Positions 26,687-39,474 of a stretch of DNA of 64,000 bases are shown here, one piece after another; position 1 is the stretch's first letter, and each line of letters starts with the position of its first letter. The DNA is from Circinella umbellata. Lineage: Eukaryota; Mucoromycota; Mucoromycetes; Mucorales; Lichtheimiaceae. The stretch lies in the NCBI GenBank assembly GCA_025093555.1, contig JAIWNF010000032.1, positions 539,923 to 603,922 of the forward strand, read 5' to 3'. The notes beneath the pieces were generated by a model that ran no database searches, had not been told where the DNA came from, and was given only the letters and a program-made list of their open reading frames with translations. The translations under genes and the position numbers were made by a program.

Positions 26687-27723
26687 ATGGCATTTGATTC
26701 TTCATTACGAAGTGCAGGAGACCAAATTGAAAATGCGATTGACACCTGGTCTCGACCCATTAAACCTCATCTTCCTTTTATAAGTCGTTTTTTGATCGTC
26801 GTGACATTTTACGAAGATGCACTTCGTATTATTGCACAATGGAGTATTCAAGTTGCATATTTATCCGAACGATGTCATTTACCACGAGCATTGACTAGCA
26901 TCTATTTGGTCCTGAATGTTTCGGTAAAGTAGACTTGAGAGAGATTATATGGAGTAAAGAGTAAATATTCATATCGGGAAGGAGAAAAAAAAAGACCATA
27001 TATATAGGTGTATGAGTGTGATTGAGTAGTAGTATAAGAAAATTAATGGATGATATAGATGATGGTGATATTTTCAAGCTGTATCATTACCAAACGTTAT
27101 GTCAGTACTTCAGTGATAGCTCTCCTTGGTGTAATTGTCATTCAAGCCATTATGTATGGTCTTGTATTCGATATGGTAAGAAAATGAACCATGACACGTA
27201 TATACATATTACTTATTTACTCAATCACAACTATGTATTATAGCTTTTTTTCTTAAGAAACTTATCGATCATGGGCGGTCTATTACTTTGTCTATCCGAA
27301 TCATTATTACGGTGTCGCTCGAGTCAAAAATCTTCAGCCATGTTCACATTACCACAAATGACAGAGAGTGAGCGCCATAAATATTTCCAACTCGCAGGTC
27401 GTGTACTCTTGGTTCTCTTGTTTGTTGGTTTTATCTTCAATGGAGAATGGAGCTTTTTACGGATAGCATTTTCATTGATTGGCATGGTCGCTTGTGTGAT
27501 GGTAGTAGTTGGTTTCCGTGCAAAATGGTCAGCAACATTCTTGGTGTCGCTCTTATGTGTAATGAATGTTCTACTCAACAACTGGCTCAATTTATCGGGT
27601 TCGCAACGTGATTTTGTAAAATATGATTTTTTCCAAACGTTGAGTATTGTAGGTGGATTACTCTTGTTGATCTCGATTGGTCCTGGTGGTCTTAGTTATG
27701 ATGAAAAGAAAAAAGAGTTTTAA
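26687..27723 (+). CDS. SURF4/Erv29-type ER cargo receptor
   Basis: Three exons (26687-26923, 27059-27175, 27244-27723) give 277 residues, close to the usual 270. The N-terminus has the family signature GDQIENAIDTWSRPIKPHLP followed by RFLIVVTFYEDALRI. The rest is a polytopic membrane protein with about seven hydrophobic segments (for example IALLGVIVIQAIMYGLVF, LLVLLFVGFIFNG and FSLIGMVACVMVVVGF). The C-terminus DEKKKEF ends in a KKxx di-lysine signal for COPI retrieval from the Golgi. Erv29/SURF4 proteins load soluble secretory cargo into COPII vesicles in the early secretory pathway. The second exon acceptor (TATAG before ATGATGGTG) was chosen because it is the only one that restores the frame. 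Confidence 0.93.
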
Positions 27724-27770
27724 TTCACCCTTTATATATATATATGTATATAAATAAATTACTATTATGA

Positions 27771-28874
27771 TTATATTGACTTTTTATTTTCCTCGACTGA
27801 CGAGAATTGTTTTTGTTCTTCTTGTTGTTTAACTTTTTCGTCAGTTGATATAAGGTTAGTTACAGAAGGCTGAGGAGATCCATGGGGTGTTCCATTGGGT
27901 GAGGGAGGATCAGTAACAGTAGTAAGCATATAAGCGGCCGCTGCCTGCGCGACACCAAATCCAACAAATCCAATCACAGGTATTCTTGTCAAGACATATG
28001 CAATGGCCGAAAATCCAAATAAAATATCCTTCCTTCCGCTAAACCAACGTCGTTTTTCCTTGTGTGATAACCCCATTCGAACAAAATAAGGTTCCAATAA
28101 TTCACGCATCATTGCACGCATACCAATAAGAGCTTTAATTAACGAAATGGTCATCCAACGAGGTAAGAACAAGAAACAGACCCCCACAACAGCACCTTGT
28201 GTTTGTCCTAATGATTTGAATGTAGTATAAGCACCTAAAAAGAATATTTATCTTTCATTAGTAACAATAACTACTTTTTTCCTCACTAAAATGATGTGTT
28301 ATGATTTTTATTATGTACCTGCGGCAGGAAAAACAAATTGTCCAACAATGGGTAACCTTGACAACAATAAGATGACAATACCCAACCGTAAATTCTTCCA
28401 AGAGCGCTTCATGTACCCCTTCATATTATTCCAATATTCCTTTCGATAACGACGTTTTGATAATGCAGAAGCATAAGGAAGACGTTCAGGATGTTGTGAA
28501 TCGATAAAGCGTAAGGATTCCATAAATAGATCATCAAGAGGTTTTGGATACAAGTAACGCATAAATAATAAAACCAAGAACGGCAATGAGGACATCATTT
28601 CCCCAATGTTACGATTGACTGAGACTAGGATATCGTCTGTTCCACCAAGTTTATCGGGACCTCCAACGATCCATAATATAAGACGTAATATTTGTACAGG
28701 AAGTGTAATGACAAGTCGAGCTATACCGAATAAAAGAAATGAGAAAATAGAAAGGTATAAAAAGATGCGAATGAATTTATGTTGTCGAATACTTGGATTC
28801 TTTGCAACCAAAATAATGCCATTGACAGCATGTTCAACACCTTGCTGTAGACCAGCAATAGTCCAACGTGCCAT
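27771..28874 (-). CDS. EI24/RRT8-UsgS-like polytopic membrane protein
   Basis: Two exons on the minus strand (28874-28319, 28234-27771) give 339 residues. The start MARWTIAGLQQGVEHAVNG is followed by at least five hydrophobic segments, including IFLYLSIFSFLLFGIARLVI, LRLGIVILLLSRLPIVGQ and VVGVCFLFLPRWMTISLI. Repeated LLSRLPIVGQFVFP and VLTRIPVIGFVGFG motifs are typical of the fungal group that includes yeast RRT8/LDS1/LDS2 and the Aspergillus UsgS proteins. Yeast members are lipid-droplet or spore-wall associated. Activity is not established, so I assign none. The tail is hydrophilic and acidic. The frame is open upstream to 28970, but the first 32 codons there are low complexity, so MARW is preferred. 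The gene faces SURF4 with only 47 bp between the two stops. Confidence 0.75.
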
Positions 28875-29344
28875 TTTGAAGCAAGTAAAAAAAAAGAATA
28901 AAATACAGGGAAAAAGAAGAGTTGGTGCAACCTGACAAAAGGACTTTTTTAAATTCAATTCACATGTCAAGAAATCCTTGGCTCCTTAATATCTTGTCAT
29001 TTCTTTGTTTCTTTATTTTAAGAAAAAGATCGAATCGATAAAACTTTATTATCAAAATAAATATTCTATAAGTCTTTCATTAACAGACTCGAATGATTTT
29101 TTTTTCTCGTCATAACTATTTATATCTCGTATTTTTAGCAAGACAAGAGAGTAGTATTTTTTGATTATAGTCAAAGATACTATGAAGAAACATCCCACAT
29201 TTTGCTGTCTCGAAATAACAGTGCCGCATGTCTATATTATTGGTGTTCTTTTACAAATATATAATTTTAAAACATTTTGTATTGATATATACTAATTTCT
29301 TCGTTCCTGAAAAATGTATTTATTAATAAAGAATATTAACTTAT
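28875..29344. other. Spacer with no visible gene
   Basis: This AT-rich sequence holds the 5' region of the EI24-like gene and the decayed end of the neighbouring GDSL pseudogene. Nothing further can be supported. Confidence 0.4.
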
Positions 29345-30080
29345 GAGTGTCTGCCTATTTATTACAATGAGTCTAGTTATTTTTTGATTAGAGATCATAC
29401 CTTTTTTTAATATTCTTAATACCCCACTTACCCCAAGCCTTGGCTTCAAAAGGATAACTACTTCAGTACACATCTTTTTTTGGGTCATCACAGACCTTGT
29501 TCTCACCAGTGCCAGAGTTACAAGGACTGTTACCAGTTCTCGAACCAATACTTTCAGGATCATTCAGAATATTATTTTGTATTTTGGAACTGTAAATCTT
29601 TTTAAATTTGTCTTTGTCTTATCTACTTCCTTGACCACAGACCAGCGCCAATAAAGCGGACAGGCTTAAATAAAAACAAATATAAGACTTAATATTTTTT
29701 TTCTTTAATTTTTTACTATGCAACACTTGTCGTAGTAACATTCATGGCACCGTAATTCTCATTATCAATAATCGTATACTAGTCGATAGAGATAATATCT
29801 AAAGCATCTTCCATTGACTGTAAGTATGTCAATTTGTTGGATAGCACGAGGAGACAATCCAGCTGTTGAATTCATGGTGTATGAGGTTACGAATAACATA
29901 TTCGAGCCATGTAAGGACCATTGGAGAAACGACCTTTGTAGTAAGGTGGAGTAAGTGGAAAACCACTGTAGTTGTAATCATTTACATTATCAGTGAAACT
30001 ATCAACATAAGTAATAAGCTTATCAATTTTAGTGTAAACACTGACAGTAGCAGTAGTGAGACAAAAGAGTGGCAACAATA
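29345..30080 (-). pseudogene. Decayed, internally deleted secreted GDSL lipase/esterase
   Basis: The N-terminal part (30078-29887) reads as a hydrophobic leader followed by IDKLITYVDSFTDNVNDY, in which GDSFTDN of SGNH/GDSL hydrolases has become VDSFTDN. PPYYKGRFSNGP follows, the usual block after the nucleophile motif. A frame change comes at once after FSNGP. Only about 370 nt separate this from the C-terminal part (about 29600-29400) in another frame: CNSGTGENKVCDDPKKDVY, then a stop where W is expected, then SSYPFEAKAWGKWGI. That is the VCxDPxxYxFWDxxHPT region of fungal CE16-type esterases. An intact member of about 300 residues would need much more sequence, so the middle is lost. The catalytic His context is also changed. 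It is not functional. Confidence 0.75.
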
Positions 30081-30100
30081 GAAAAAGATTTTATTTCTTG

Positions 30101-30537
30101 TTATTTTTTGAGGATAAAAGATAATAAAGTAGTTTTGACCGGCTGATATTTATATTTGGACACTTGGCTAACAGTTTAAAGTCCGACATATATACCTGGT
30201 GGTGGATCCTCTTTTAAGATGTAATGGCTAAAGAAGGAATAAAACCTGCCTTTATTGTTAATGGCATTAATGGATGTATATATATGGAAATATTCAGAAC
30301 CTTGTCACTGCCATTAACTAAATACATTTTTTCCTTTCATCCGAGTGTTTGTTTGACAGAAAGTAATCAACTCCTCTCTCCTCAACCTTTATAGCCCCAA
30401 TATCCAAATCATCGGTTCATATTACCCTGAATTTTTTTTTCTGTATTAATTTTGATAAACTAACAGTTTGTTTATTATGAATAGTTATTTCAACTTCGTA
30501 AAAAAAAAAGAGAAAAAAAAAACAATCATGAATTATT
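30101..30537. other. Spacer, no gene seen
   Basis: This stretch runs between the GDSL pseudogene and the stop of the EH-domain gene. An A-rich stretch at 30500-30521 lies next to that stop. Nothing else can be supported. Confidence 0.4.
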
Positions 30538-32704
30538 TTATCGGCGTAATAATGATGATCCATCCGATTTATGCCGAAAAAGTTTAGCACCGAACTGCTG
30601 CTCGGTCGTATTATTAAATGGTGATGCAGATGATGATGATGTTGTGGTTGCTATGGTAGATGTTGTAGTTTTTGTGGAGTCATTAAAATCAAAAGAAGTA
30701 GTAGAAGTAGTAAAAATATTATCATTTGTATCGAATGGGTCACTAGGTGCTCGATCCCGTGTACCATAACTACGTGTTCGACGAAGATGATAATTAGATG
30801 GTACAACGTTACGTGCGTATTTTAAAAATGCAGGTTTAGTCGCTTGCGAAGGGACAGGCGGTGGGTATAAATGTTGTTTGTTTGGATAATCGTTGAGTTT
30901 TGTTACAGGCCATGGAGGAGCACTTGCTTCAGGAGACATGCTATCTTGTCTTCTTGGAGGTGTATCTGGGAATACAGTAGTAGTGGTGGTCGTATTAGTA
31001 GGTGTTATAGTTGCTGCGGCTCTTGTAATAGATTTTGTTGAATATTGTTCTTCTTGCTCCTGCTGGTCTTGTTGAGAGTCATCAGCAAATGGACTATAAG
31101 TCAATTCAGGTTCTTTATTTTTGGATGATTCTTCAATTGCAGCATTATTTTCAAATGGGTTATTTGATGCTTTCGGTGGAACAAATTTCTTTGTTAAGAG
31201 TAAAGATTGACCGGTATCTATTGCTGATGACAGTTTTTGGAATGAGTCAGCATCCATAGATGCGCGTGATGTAAGAAGCGCAGGTCGTTGTTGTTGTAAT
31301 TGCTGTTTGGTAGGTGTTGCTGCTACTGTATCAAAAACAAATACATTTTCCTGATCATTCCTTGCTCGTGTGTCTGTGGTTTGTATAGGTGGTTGTGGTA
31401 CAGAATAAGGTACCGACCGCGACCGTGAATGTGTATATTTTTGTTGTGTATTTGAATCCGTTGTTGCTTTTGTTGGCATGATAGAATGGGTTGTAATGCT
31501 TGGTTGTAATGACAATTGACCCCATGGATATTGTGCTGAAGGCGCTGTTCCATTATTTGATTGCTGATTTCCACCCTGATTGAATTGTCGTTGACTACTA
31601 CTTGTTCCTCCTCCAGTGGATAAATTTTCATTCATGTGTTGTGATTGACAACTACTACTATTCATAGAAGAAACTTGCTGTTGCTGTGATGCTGGTGGTG
31701 ACATAAATGGAACAGGTGGTACAATATCCATGGTTGGTTGTATTGGTTGTTGACCAACATACCAGGAAGTAGGGCGTTGCTGCTGCTGCTGCTGTTGTTG
31801 TTGTTGTTGTTGTTGAGATAAACACCCAGTACTCGTCGTATCAATCCAAGAGTTCCGGGTCGTTTGTGTTGCAGTGGACCATGTACTTGTGTTACCAAGA
31901 CTTGACTTAGACACTGATGAAGTCGTAGTTGTTGTGGCGGGCTCTATCTGTGGCGTTGCAAGGTCACTCATTGCAGGTTTTATCAAAGCATCTATGGCAT
32001 TTGTCTGAAAACGGGGTACAGATGCTATAGTTATAAAATATTCTCACATAAGCCTTTTTTTGTCCATCATCCAGTCCAGTCACTCTTTTTTGAGGGAATA
32101 TTTGATCATTTACACACAGACACACACACATGTATCCTAAATCACTTCTTTATTGTTTATTTACCTCCCAAAAATATCATATCACGACTAATAGTTCTAC
32201 CATTTTGAGCATGAGCAATCAATCTAAGCATAGCATAAAATTGTAGTTCATTCAATCCATCGACTGTATGCTCAAAAAACCTTAATATCTAAATTAAAAA
32301 CAAATTAGTTTTCTTTGAAAAAAATAAAGGAATAAAATAATAATACACATATATATCTGATTATTATTATTATTATTATTAAAAAAGGCTACCTGTTCAA
32401 GTTTATGATCAGGAAGACAACAACCTCTTAGAAATTTCAAAACCGCTTCATTATCGAGATGTCCTAAAGAAAAAGGGTCCAAGTCTTTCCACCAAGACTG
32501 ATAAGCAGCTCGCTCCATTTCAGTCAATTCATCTAGATGCAAAATAGGCGGTCCATCGTTTGCTGTACTTTCTGTTGTTGAAGTCTTATCATATGACTGA
32601 AATTGCGCAGCATTAAGCTTTTTAGCAAACTGTTGAGACCTTCTGTCATCCGAAGAATGGCGTGTGCTATGTGTACGTAGAAATGTTGACTTTAACTTAT
32701 TCAT
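30538..32704 (-). CDS. EH-domain protein, probably endocytic adaptor
   Basis: Three exons on the minus strand (32704-32393, 32288-32165, 32024-30538) give 640 residues. An Eps15-homology domain is at about residues 60-150: ERAAYQSWWKDLDPFSLGHL, DNEAVLKFLRGCCLPDHKL, then LNELQFYAMLRLIAHAQNG, the conserved second helix pair of EH domains, followed by VPRF. The rest is a disordered Ser/Thr/Gln/Pro-rich tail with a polyglutamine run (encoded at about 31777-31815), an NPF-type motif SNNPFEN and several DPF/SPF motifs such as SDPFDT. EH domains bind NPF peptides and sit in clathrin-mediated endocytosis or actin patches. The acceptor of the third exon (TATAG before CATCTGTACCCC) was chosen because it keeps the frame. 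The specific orthologue is not clear. Confidence 0.8.
31777..31815. repeat. CAG/CAA trinucleotide run coding polyglutamine
   Basis: The plus strand reads as mixed TTG/CTG triplets. On the minus strand these are glutamine codons in the EH-domain protein. It is a likely site of length polymorphism. Confidence 0.8.
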
Positions 32705-32764
32705 GAAAGTTGCATATAATAGTAGTAATAACAGTAACTAATAATAATAATAAGGAAAGGGTGA

Positions 32765-32803
<39 letters not shown>

Positions 32804-33373
32804 TTGGTGTGTTTTAAAATATAAAAAAAAGTTGGGGGGAGAAGAAGGAAAGAAAGAAAAAGAGAAGGAAGGAAAGAGAAAAGACGTTTATGCCATAGTT
32901 TGGATTACATTTTCGTTTACCGCAAAAAACAACGTGGCGAATCTTTGCAGTTGACTGAACCATTAAATTAAGTCTGTCTCCTTATTTAAGTCAAATGATC
33001 GCAAATACCTTAAAACTGCTTTTCCGTTATATACATATGAAACATCCGATACAGGATTATATGCATCTAAACAATCAATTAGGGTTTAGTACTATTTATT
33101 ACCTATACTTCTTTATTTCATTGATTCACGATGTGGAGAAACGCTTTTTATTTTAAATACATCATTCTTTACCATGGAAACATAACTATTTTGTGTCAAA
33201 GAAAAAAAGAGATATTTAATTACTTAATATACATGTCACGTAACACACATAAACATTTTTGACTTCACTTTTTTTTTTCAAACTTCGCGTAATACAAAAA
33301 AAAAAGAGCTTTAATCCCTTATTTTTTTTTCAAGGAGAGTTGGGGGGATATAATCTCAAAAGAACGATCTAAA
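32705..33373. other. Divergent promoter region of EH-domain and BolA2 genes
   Basis: This 0.67-kb spacer between divergently transcribed genes carries an (AT)n microsatellite at 32766-32800 and a GA-rich stretch at about 32835-32885. Promoters of both genes should be here. No single box can be named with confidence. Confidence 0.5.
32766..32800. repeat. (AT)n microsatellite
   Basis: A perfect AT dinucleotide run lies in the EH-domain/BolA2 divergent promoter region. Confidence 0.9.
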
Positions 33374-33859
33374 ATGTCAGCACCTCATTCTGGAATTACT
33401 GTTGAATCACTTAAGCAAGTCATTACTGAAAAGCTTGAAGCTGAGCATGTTGTAAGCCTTCTATTTTATCTTATTCTTATAACGATTAGTAATATAAAGT
33501 AGTTGGAACCAAACAAAATATGACTATTATAAACTCTAAATTCTTTTTTTGTGCACTCATGTACATTTGTATAGGAAGTAGTTGATCAATCAGGTGGTTG
33601 CGGTCAAATGTTTGAAGTAATCATTGTATCGCCTGTCTTCCGTGAAAAGAAACTTCTTGCTCGTCATCGATTGGTAAACGAAACCCTTAAAGATGAAATT
33701 AGTAAAGTTCATGCATTTTCACAGGTTTGTTAAGCAATCTCTTCTGTTTATATATGTATATGAGTAATTATTAACTCTGAATGTTAATATTCAATATCTA
33801 AACTTCTTTAATAGAAATCATATACTCCAGAAGAATGGGAAAAGAAGAAACCACAATAA
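33374..33859 (+). CDS. BolA-family protein, Fra2/BolA2 type
   Basis: Three exons (33374-33451, 33575-33724, 33815-33859) give 90 residues, the normal size. [10 protein letters not shown] precedes the second strand, then [20 protein letters not shown] with the conserved histidine of HAF and the C-terminal [12 protein letters not shown]. The RHRLVN...HAFxQKxxTPxxW combination is that of BolA2/Fra2 rather than mitochondrial BolA1/3. Fra2 pairs with a monothiol CGFS glutaredoxin to hold a [2Fe-2S] cluster used for cytosolic iron sensing and trafficking. No mitochondrial presequence is visible. This role is known for yeast and inferred here. Confidence 0.92.
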
Positions 33860-35479
33860 ATATAAAACACAATATTAGAAAAAAAAAGTGTATATTTTTT
33901 GAGCAATATATAAATGAATTAATCAGATGAACATCTTTAATACTGTTAAAATCAATGGATACTATCACTTTATCTGATTGAAAATTAAGAATTACATATG
34001 ATCATCACTCAAACGCGTCAAACAAATATATTAACTATACCAGACTAATATCAAATGATGATCTAATATTACGGACGAGAAAAAGGGACTTTTGGATGAA
34101 AAGTTGGGCAAATATGACATGAACTGTGGGGGGTTGATTTTTATACAGATCATGTGTTTGAAGATCAAGGGCTGTGGACTATATTATCGGTTAATGTTTT
34201 ATTGACTGAAATAAAATATACATTATTTGAGGACTCGCTGTGTGCTAAGTCGGAAAGAAAGAGAAAAAAGTATTTTTAAGTGAATGTCTCCTAATAGTGA
34301 ACTCTCAAAATATATCTTTATGACATCTGATTAAAAAAGTATACAGCTTAATATATAACAAAAGATTTGATACGTATCACATAATCTCATCGTTATAATT
34401 TATTCACAAAACTCCTGAATAAATAGTTTATTTCTATGTACGGATTTTCAGACGATAAACGTTGATTAGCATCTCTTAAACCTGTTTTTTATTGGGGGGC
34501 TGAATGGCATTGTGCTTCTCCAGCGGGTTAAAAAGTAAACTTCACTAGCTAAAAGTAAACAGCTAAGATGAATAGTGATCTATTACATATAAATTAATAG
34601 ACATCCTTTTTTTCTGTGATTATTAATCAAATAGACACTTGTTGATGTGATGACACCAAATTTCCCCAAGAGGTTGATTATTGGGTCAGTCAACTGACTA
34701 CTTTATACATAACTAGTGGGCTATGTATTTGCTTTCATTAATTACCAACAATTCTGGAAAAATCAAAAGTACGTAGTATACTTTATATTAAAAGCATTAG
34801 CCACATCGTTTTCTCTACATCAACCTATCTAAAAATTAGCTATCAATATAGTATTGTGTATAAAATGCTTAAAGACGTTATTTATTTTTATTACGTTTAA
34901 TAAAGTATAATGTAGGTTTGAAACATATCAAAAGGAACGTAAAAAATTATTAAATTTTAACATTCGGCTACCAAAGCGATATTATCAAATGGGGTGAGCG
35001 CCGTGAAAGATTTACTTGTGAACGGGTTTTTGGACACAATTGTTACTAGTGGTCTTGTCACACAGTAATAAATAATCTATATATGTCAAATCAGTAGCAT
35101 GACTGGCTTGTCTCGGATACGGACAAATAAATTATCCATGCTTTAACAGGAATTGATGATTGGATTTCCTTTTTTGATCAAATGCAAACGATATTTTTTT
35201 GGTAAAAAAGCTTACGTATCCTCGAGATTTGTTTCGCGTCCCTTATCACGTCATGAACTCGAATAGTTCCTATGCAAGAATAAAATTAGAAAAAAGAATA
35301 CTCGCAAGTTGGCTAGAGTAAGAAAACGCCTGGTACGTTAATCCGTACATCCTCTACATGGGAGAGAAAAAACATATAAAAAGGGCTTGGTTTTTTAACT
35401 ATTCATTTTTCATACAATAATTCATTATTAATTTTTTCTTATTCTACTACCTCTGATATATCAAAAACAACAAGACATA
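33860..35479. other. 1.6-kb spacer upstream of the MDR reductase gene
   Basis: No gene is visible. The last 120 bases contain a TATA-like sequence (separate entry) and T/C-rich pyrimidine tracts before the start codon. Confidence 0.5.
35373..35386 (+). promoter_or_regulatory. TATA-box-like element upstream of the MDR reductase
   Basis: The sequence CATATAAAAAGGGC lies about 95-105 bp before the start codon at 35480. It is followed by AT-rich DNA and pyrimidine tracts, a common arrangement of inducible fungal promoters. The assignment is by position and sequence only. Confidence 0.45.
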
Positions 35480-36708
<1,229 letters not shown>

Positions 36709-38439
36709 TATATTCCCTTTTTAAAAATCAATTTTTAAAGCTTTTACAATTGTATGTTGTAATAACAATATAACTATCAGCAGATATGTTATAAATAATA
36801 AATAAAATTTTGTAATGTGAGATTTTGTCGTATATTATTTCAATGCTAGAATTATTCTATTAATTGATGATTCACTACTAGACAACAATAGCAAACGTTT
36901 TTTAAATAATATACCTACTACTCATACATATCTTTTAATGGTAACTAGCTTTCATTATATAATACTATTAAAACAATAGAATTATTCTACATGGTTACCA
37001 GCTACTGTTTATTAGAATGTCATATAATAGAAAATAAAAGTCTTTTTATATGATACACTACTTGCTCTATAAGTTACTGTATCAGGAATAATATAAATGG
37101 TGGGTTATTTACCGTCAGTGAACTTAAGGTGAATTTGACTTTTGTAATCTATTGATTGGATTGAAAAGCTCTCTTAAATGTCACAAGATTCTTGAAATCA
37201 TAATATTTTTTTTACTACAGTCTATTATATCTATTAGTGTAGCAGTGTGATTGAATTTCTATCCTTGTATATGATTTAAATTATTTTTATTATAACGCTC
37301 TACTGAATAAAAAAATTTATCTTTATTATCTTTATCTTTGATCACAAAACAAAAATAAAGATTACCGTTTTATCATTACGAAACTACCAACATACCAACA
37401 ACAACAGTGATAACTATAATTGTTTGTACATCCAGAAAAAGGTTCAATTTTGCTCTTCTTTTATAATTGCATCAAATAATGTGACACATATATATATACT
37501 ATATATAAATAACATGTAAGAATAAAATCTTTTTTAGCTTTCCTAATATGATTATGTATGTATAATAACAAAGTGTTGTAGTTCAGGTCACAATAAAAGG
37601 CAGCACCATCAGCACCACCGCTATGCATTTCACTTTAGTATTGTTATATCAATCAAAAATTAATAGATAAAGAAAACAGTAATAAGTCAACAAGGCCCAA
37701 AAGAACAATAATTGAACCGAAGTTTATTAAAATAGTAAAGTACATATTACTATATATATTAAATTTTAATTAATGGTCGGGTATATCAATATGCGTGTAT
37801 GAAACAGCGATAGTCTTCCGATTTATTAATGACAATGGTCAATGGCAATAAGATGTGTGACCATTATATTCTATACGTTTTACCGTCAATGAAATAATAT
37901 ATCAATGCATTTGTCGAATAGTATCAATAAAGAAGGCAGGCTTCTTTAATTTTAACAGTCATTGAAAAGTACCAGTAACGACTGACCAGCACCTTCACGA
38001 TTTTACCGAACACGGAATCGAAAAAATCGCGGATATATTTGCTTACGTAGAAAACTTGGTGATCAAAAAAAAGTACCTGTTTTCTTTGAAATTATTATTT
38101 TAATTAGTTAAAGAATACTAAAATAAGCAACAATAATGATACCAGCATTGTTTTAGCCACCATCTGCTGTTTGTAGTTGCTTTAAAGCTGTAGCCCTGAC
38201 CACAACACTAGTAATTATTTTCACCATATTGGTCAATATCACGAATGACAACGTCATGATCGAACTTCGGATGACGATCATCCATATACACACTGTCTAT
38301 AACCTATATTTCTATTAGTTTTCTTTCTATACATTTAGATTTCTATTCCATGTCCTCGGCCATTATTAGCCTTTTTATTTAATAAGTGGTAGATATGATT
38401 AAATAAGATAAGACATTAAAATAGACAATAGAAATTGAG
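36709..38439. other. 1.7-kb spacer, no gene seen
   Basis: This AT-rich sequence lies between the reductase gene and the transposon island. I found no open frame with a motif and no clear repeat. Confidence 0.45.
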
Positions 38440-39293
38440 AATCCTCATAAGAACCAAAGAACCGGAACTAAACGGAAAAGAGTCGAGACGGTTCTATGGA
38501 AGGAACCGACCAGAACCTACTCAGTTCTACTTAGAAAGAATCGAGAACTGACATTATAATTTAGTAGATTCATGAGATTTTTAAATTATAATGGGAAAAA
38601 AACATTAATTGTGAAAATAAAGTATGAAGATTTGGAACGTAAGGCTTTTTTTTTGTATAAACTAGTATAAACTATTAAAGAACAAAAGTATAATGCGTTT
38701 TTTTAAATAAGTATTAGAAACTAGTGGTTTTTTTTTTGGCAGACTGAAAAGGAAATATCAAAATAGATACTCAGCAACTTGTTTTCTCTTCTTTTTCTTT
38801 CTTGCATAATACTTTCACCAAAAAATGTAACAACAGTACTTTTTATCTATCATTTAACACGCTCATTATTTTCTATTCGTAATCCTCTAACTTCCATTAA
38901 CACGACTATTATTTTTTCTAAAAGTAATTACTTTTACAGATGTAACAGCAACAACACAATGGCTGTTTTTAATGGATATTTACTTTTATGAATTACCAAT
39001 AATACGTTTCTTTCTTCCATTTAACACAGCTGTCATTTACTTATTTCTTTTGCTAATACTTTAAGAATGTAACAACAGTACATTTCTAACTTCCACGCAG
39101 TATGACACCTTTAAATAAAATATTCAATAGTCGCTGTTACTATATATTTTCGCTTCACAATAGAGCTACATACTATACTTAAAGTATGTATTTCGCTTTT
39201 TTTGATGATAAATGGAATTTAGTTTTTTTTATTATAGTTGTGGCTGCATATAAAAATTTTATTGTGCTTATGTTTTAAGATTTCTGTTTTTTT

Positions 39294-39330
<37 letters not shown>

Positions 39331-39474
39331 CCATTAAATTACTATCGTCGGTTCCTTGGTTCTTCTCGGTTCTTCTCGGTTCCTTACGGTTCGGTTCGGT
39401 TCGGTTCTTACTAAAGGTCGGTTCAATTTGGTTCTCCTAAGAAACCGAACTGAATCGAACCGTGAGGATCCCTA
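38440..39474. mobile_element. Putative non-autonomous hAT-like foldback element with GGTTC-rich inverted ends
   Basis: Both ends are rich in GAACC/GGTTC words in opposite orientation. At the left (about 38441-38550) are ATCCTCATAAGAACC, AGAACCGGAAC and GGAACCGACCAGAACC. At the right (about 39347-39474) are GGTTCCTTGGTTC, four close GGTTCGGTTC units, and an end that reads TAGGGATCCTCACGGTTCG on the minus strand. The outer ATCCTCA words are inverted copies. Subterminal GGTTCG repeats and a TAGGG terminus are common in hAT transposons. The interior (about 0.8 kb) has no transposase but repeated words such as TGTAACAACAGTAC (near 38826 and 39068) and a 34-nt poly(A). I see no clean 8-bp target duplication, so exact ends are uncertain. 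Confidence 0.5.
39295..39328. repeat. poly(A) tract (34 nt) inside the foldback element
   Basis: This homopolymer sits directly inside the right GGTTC-rich arm. It may be replication slippage in the element. Confidence 0.8.

Noticed and set aside
28875..28970. Upstream in-frame start for the EI24-like protein
   Set aside because: The extra 32 residues are Phe/Leu/Cys-rich low complexity before a good MARW start; kept only as a minor alternative.
39347..39474. Clustered GGTTC words as a CRISPR or telomere-like repeat
   Set aside because: Words are irregular and have an inverted counterpart about 1 kb away, which fits transposon arms better.
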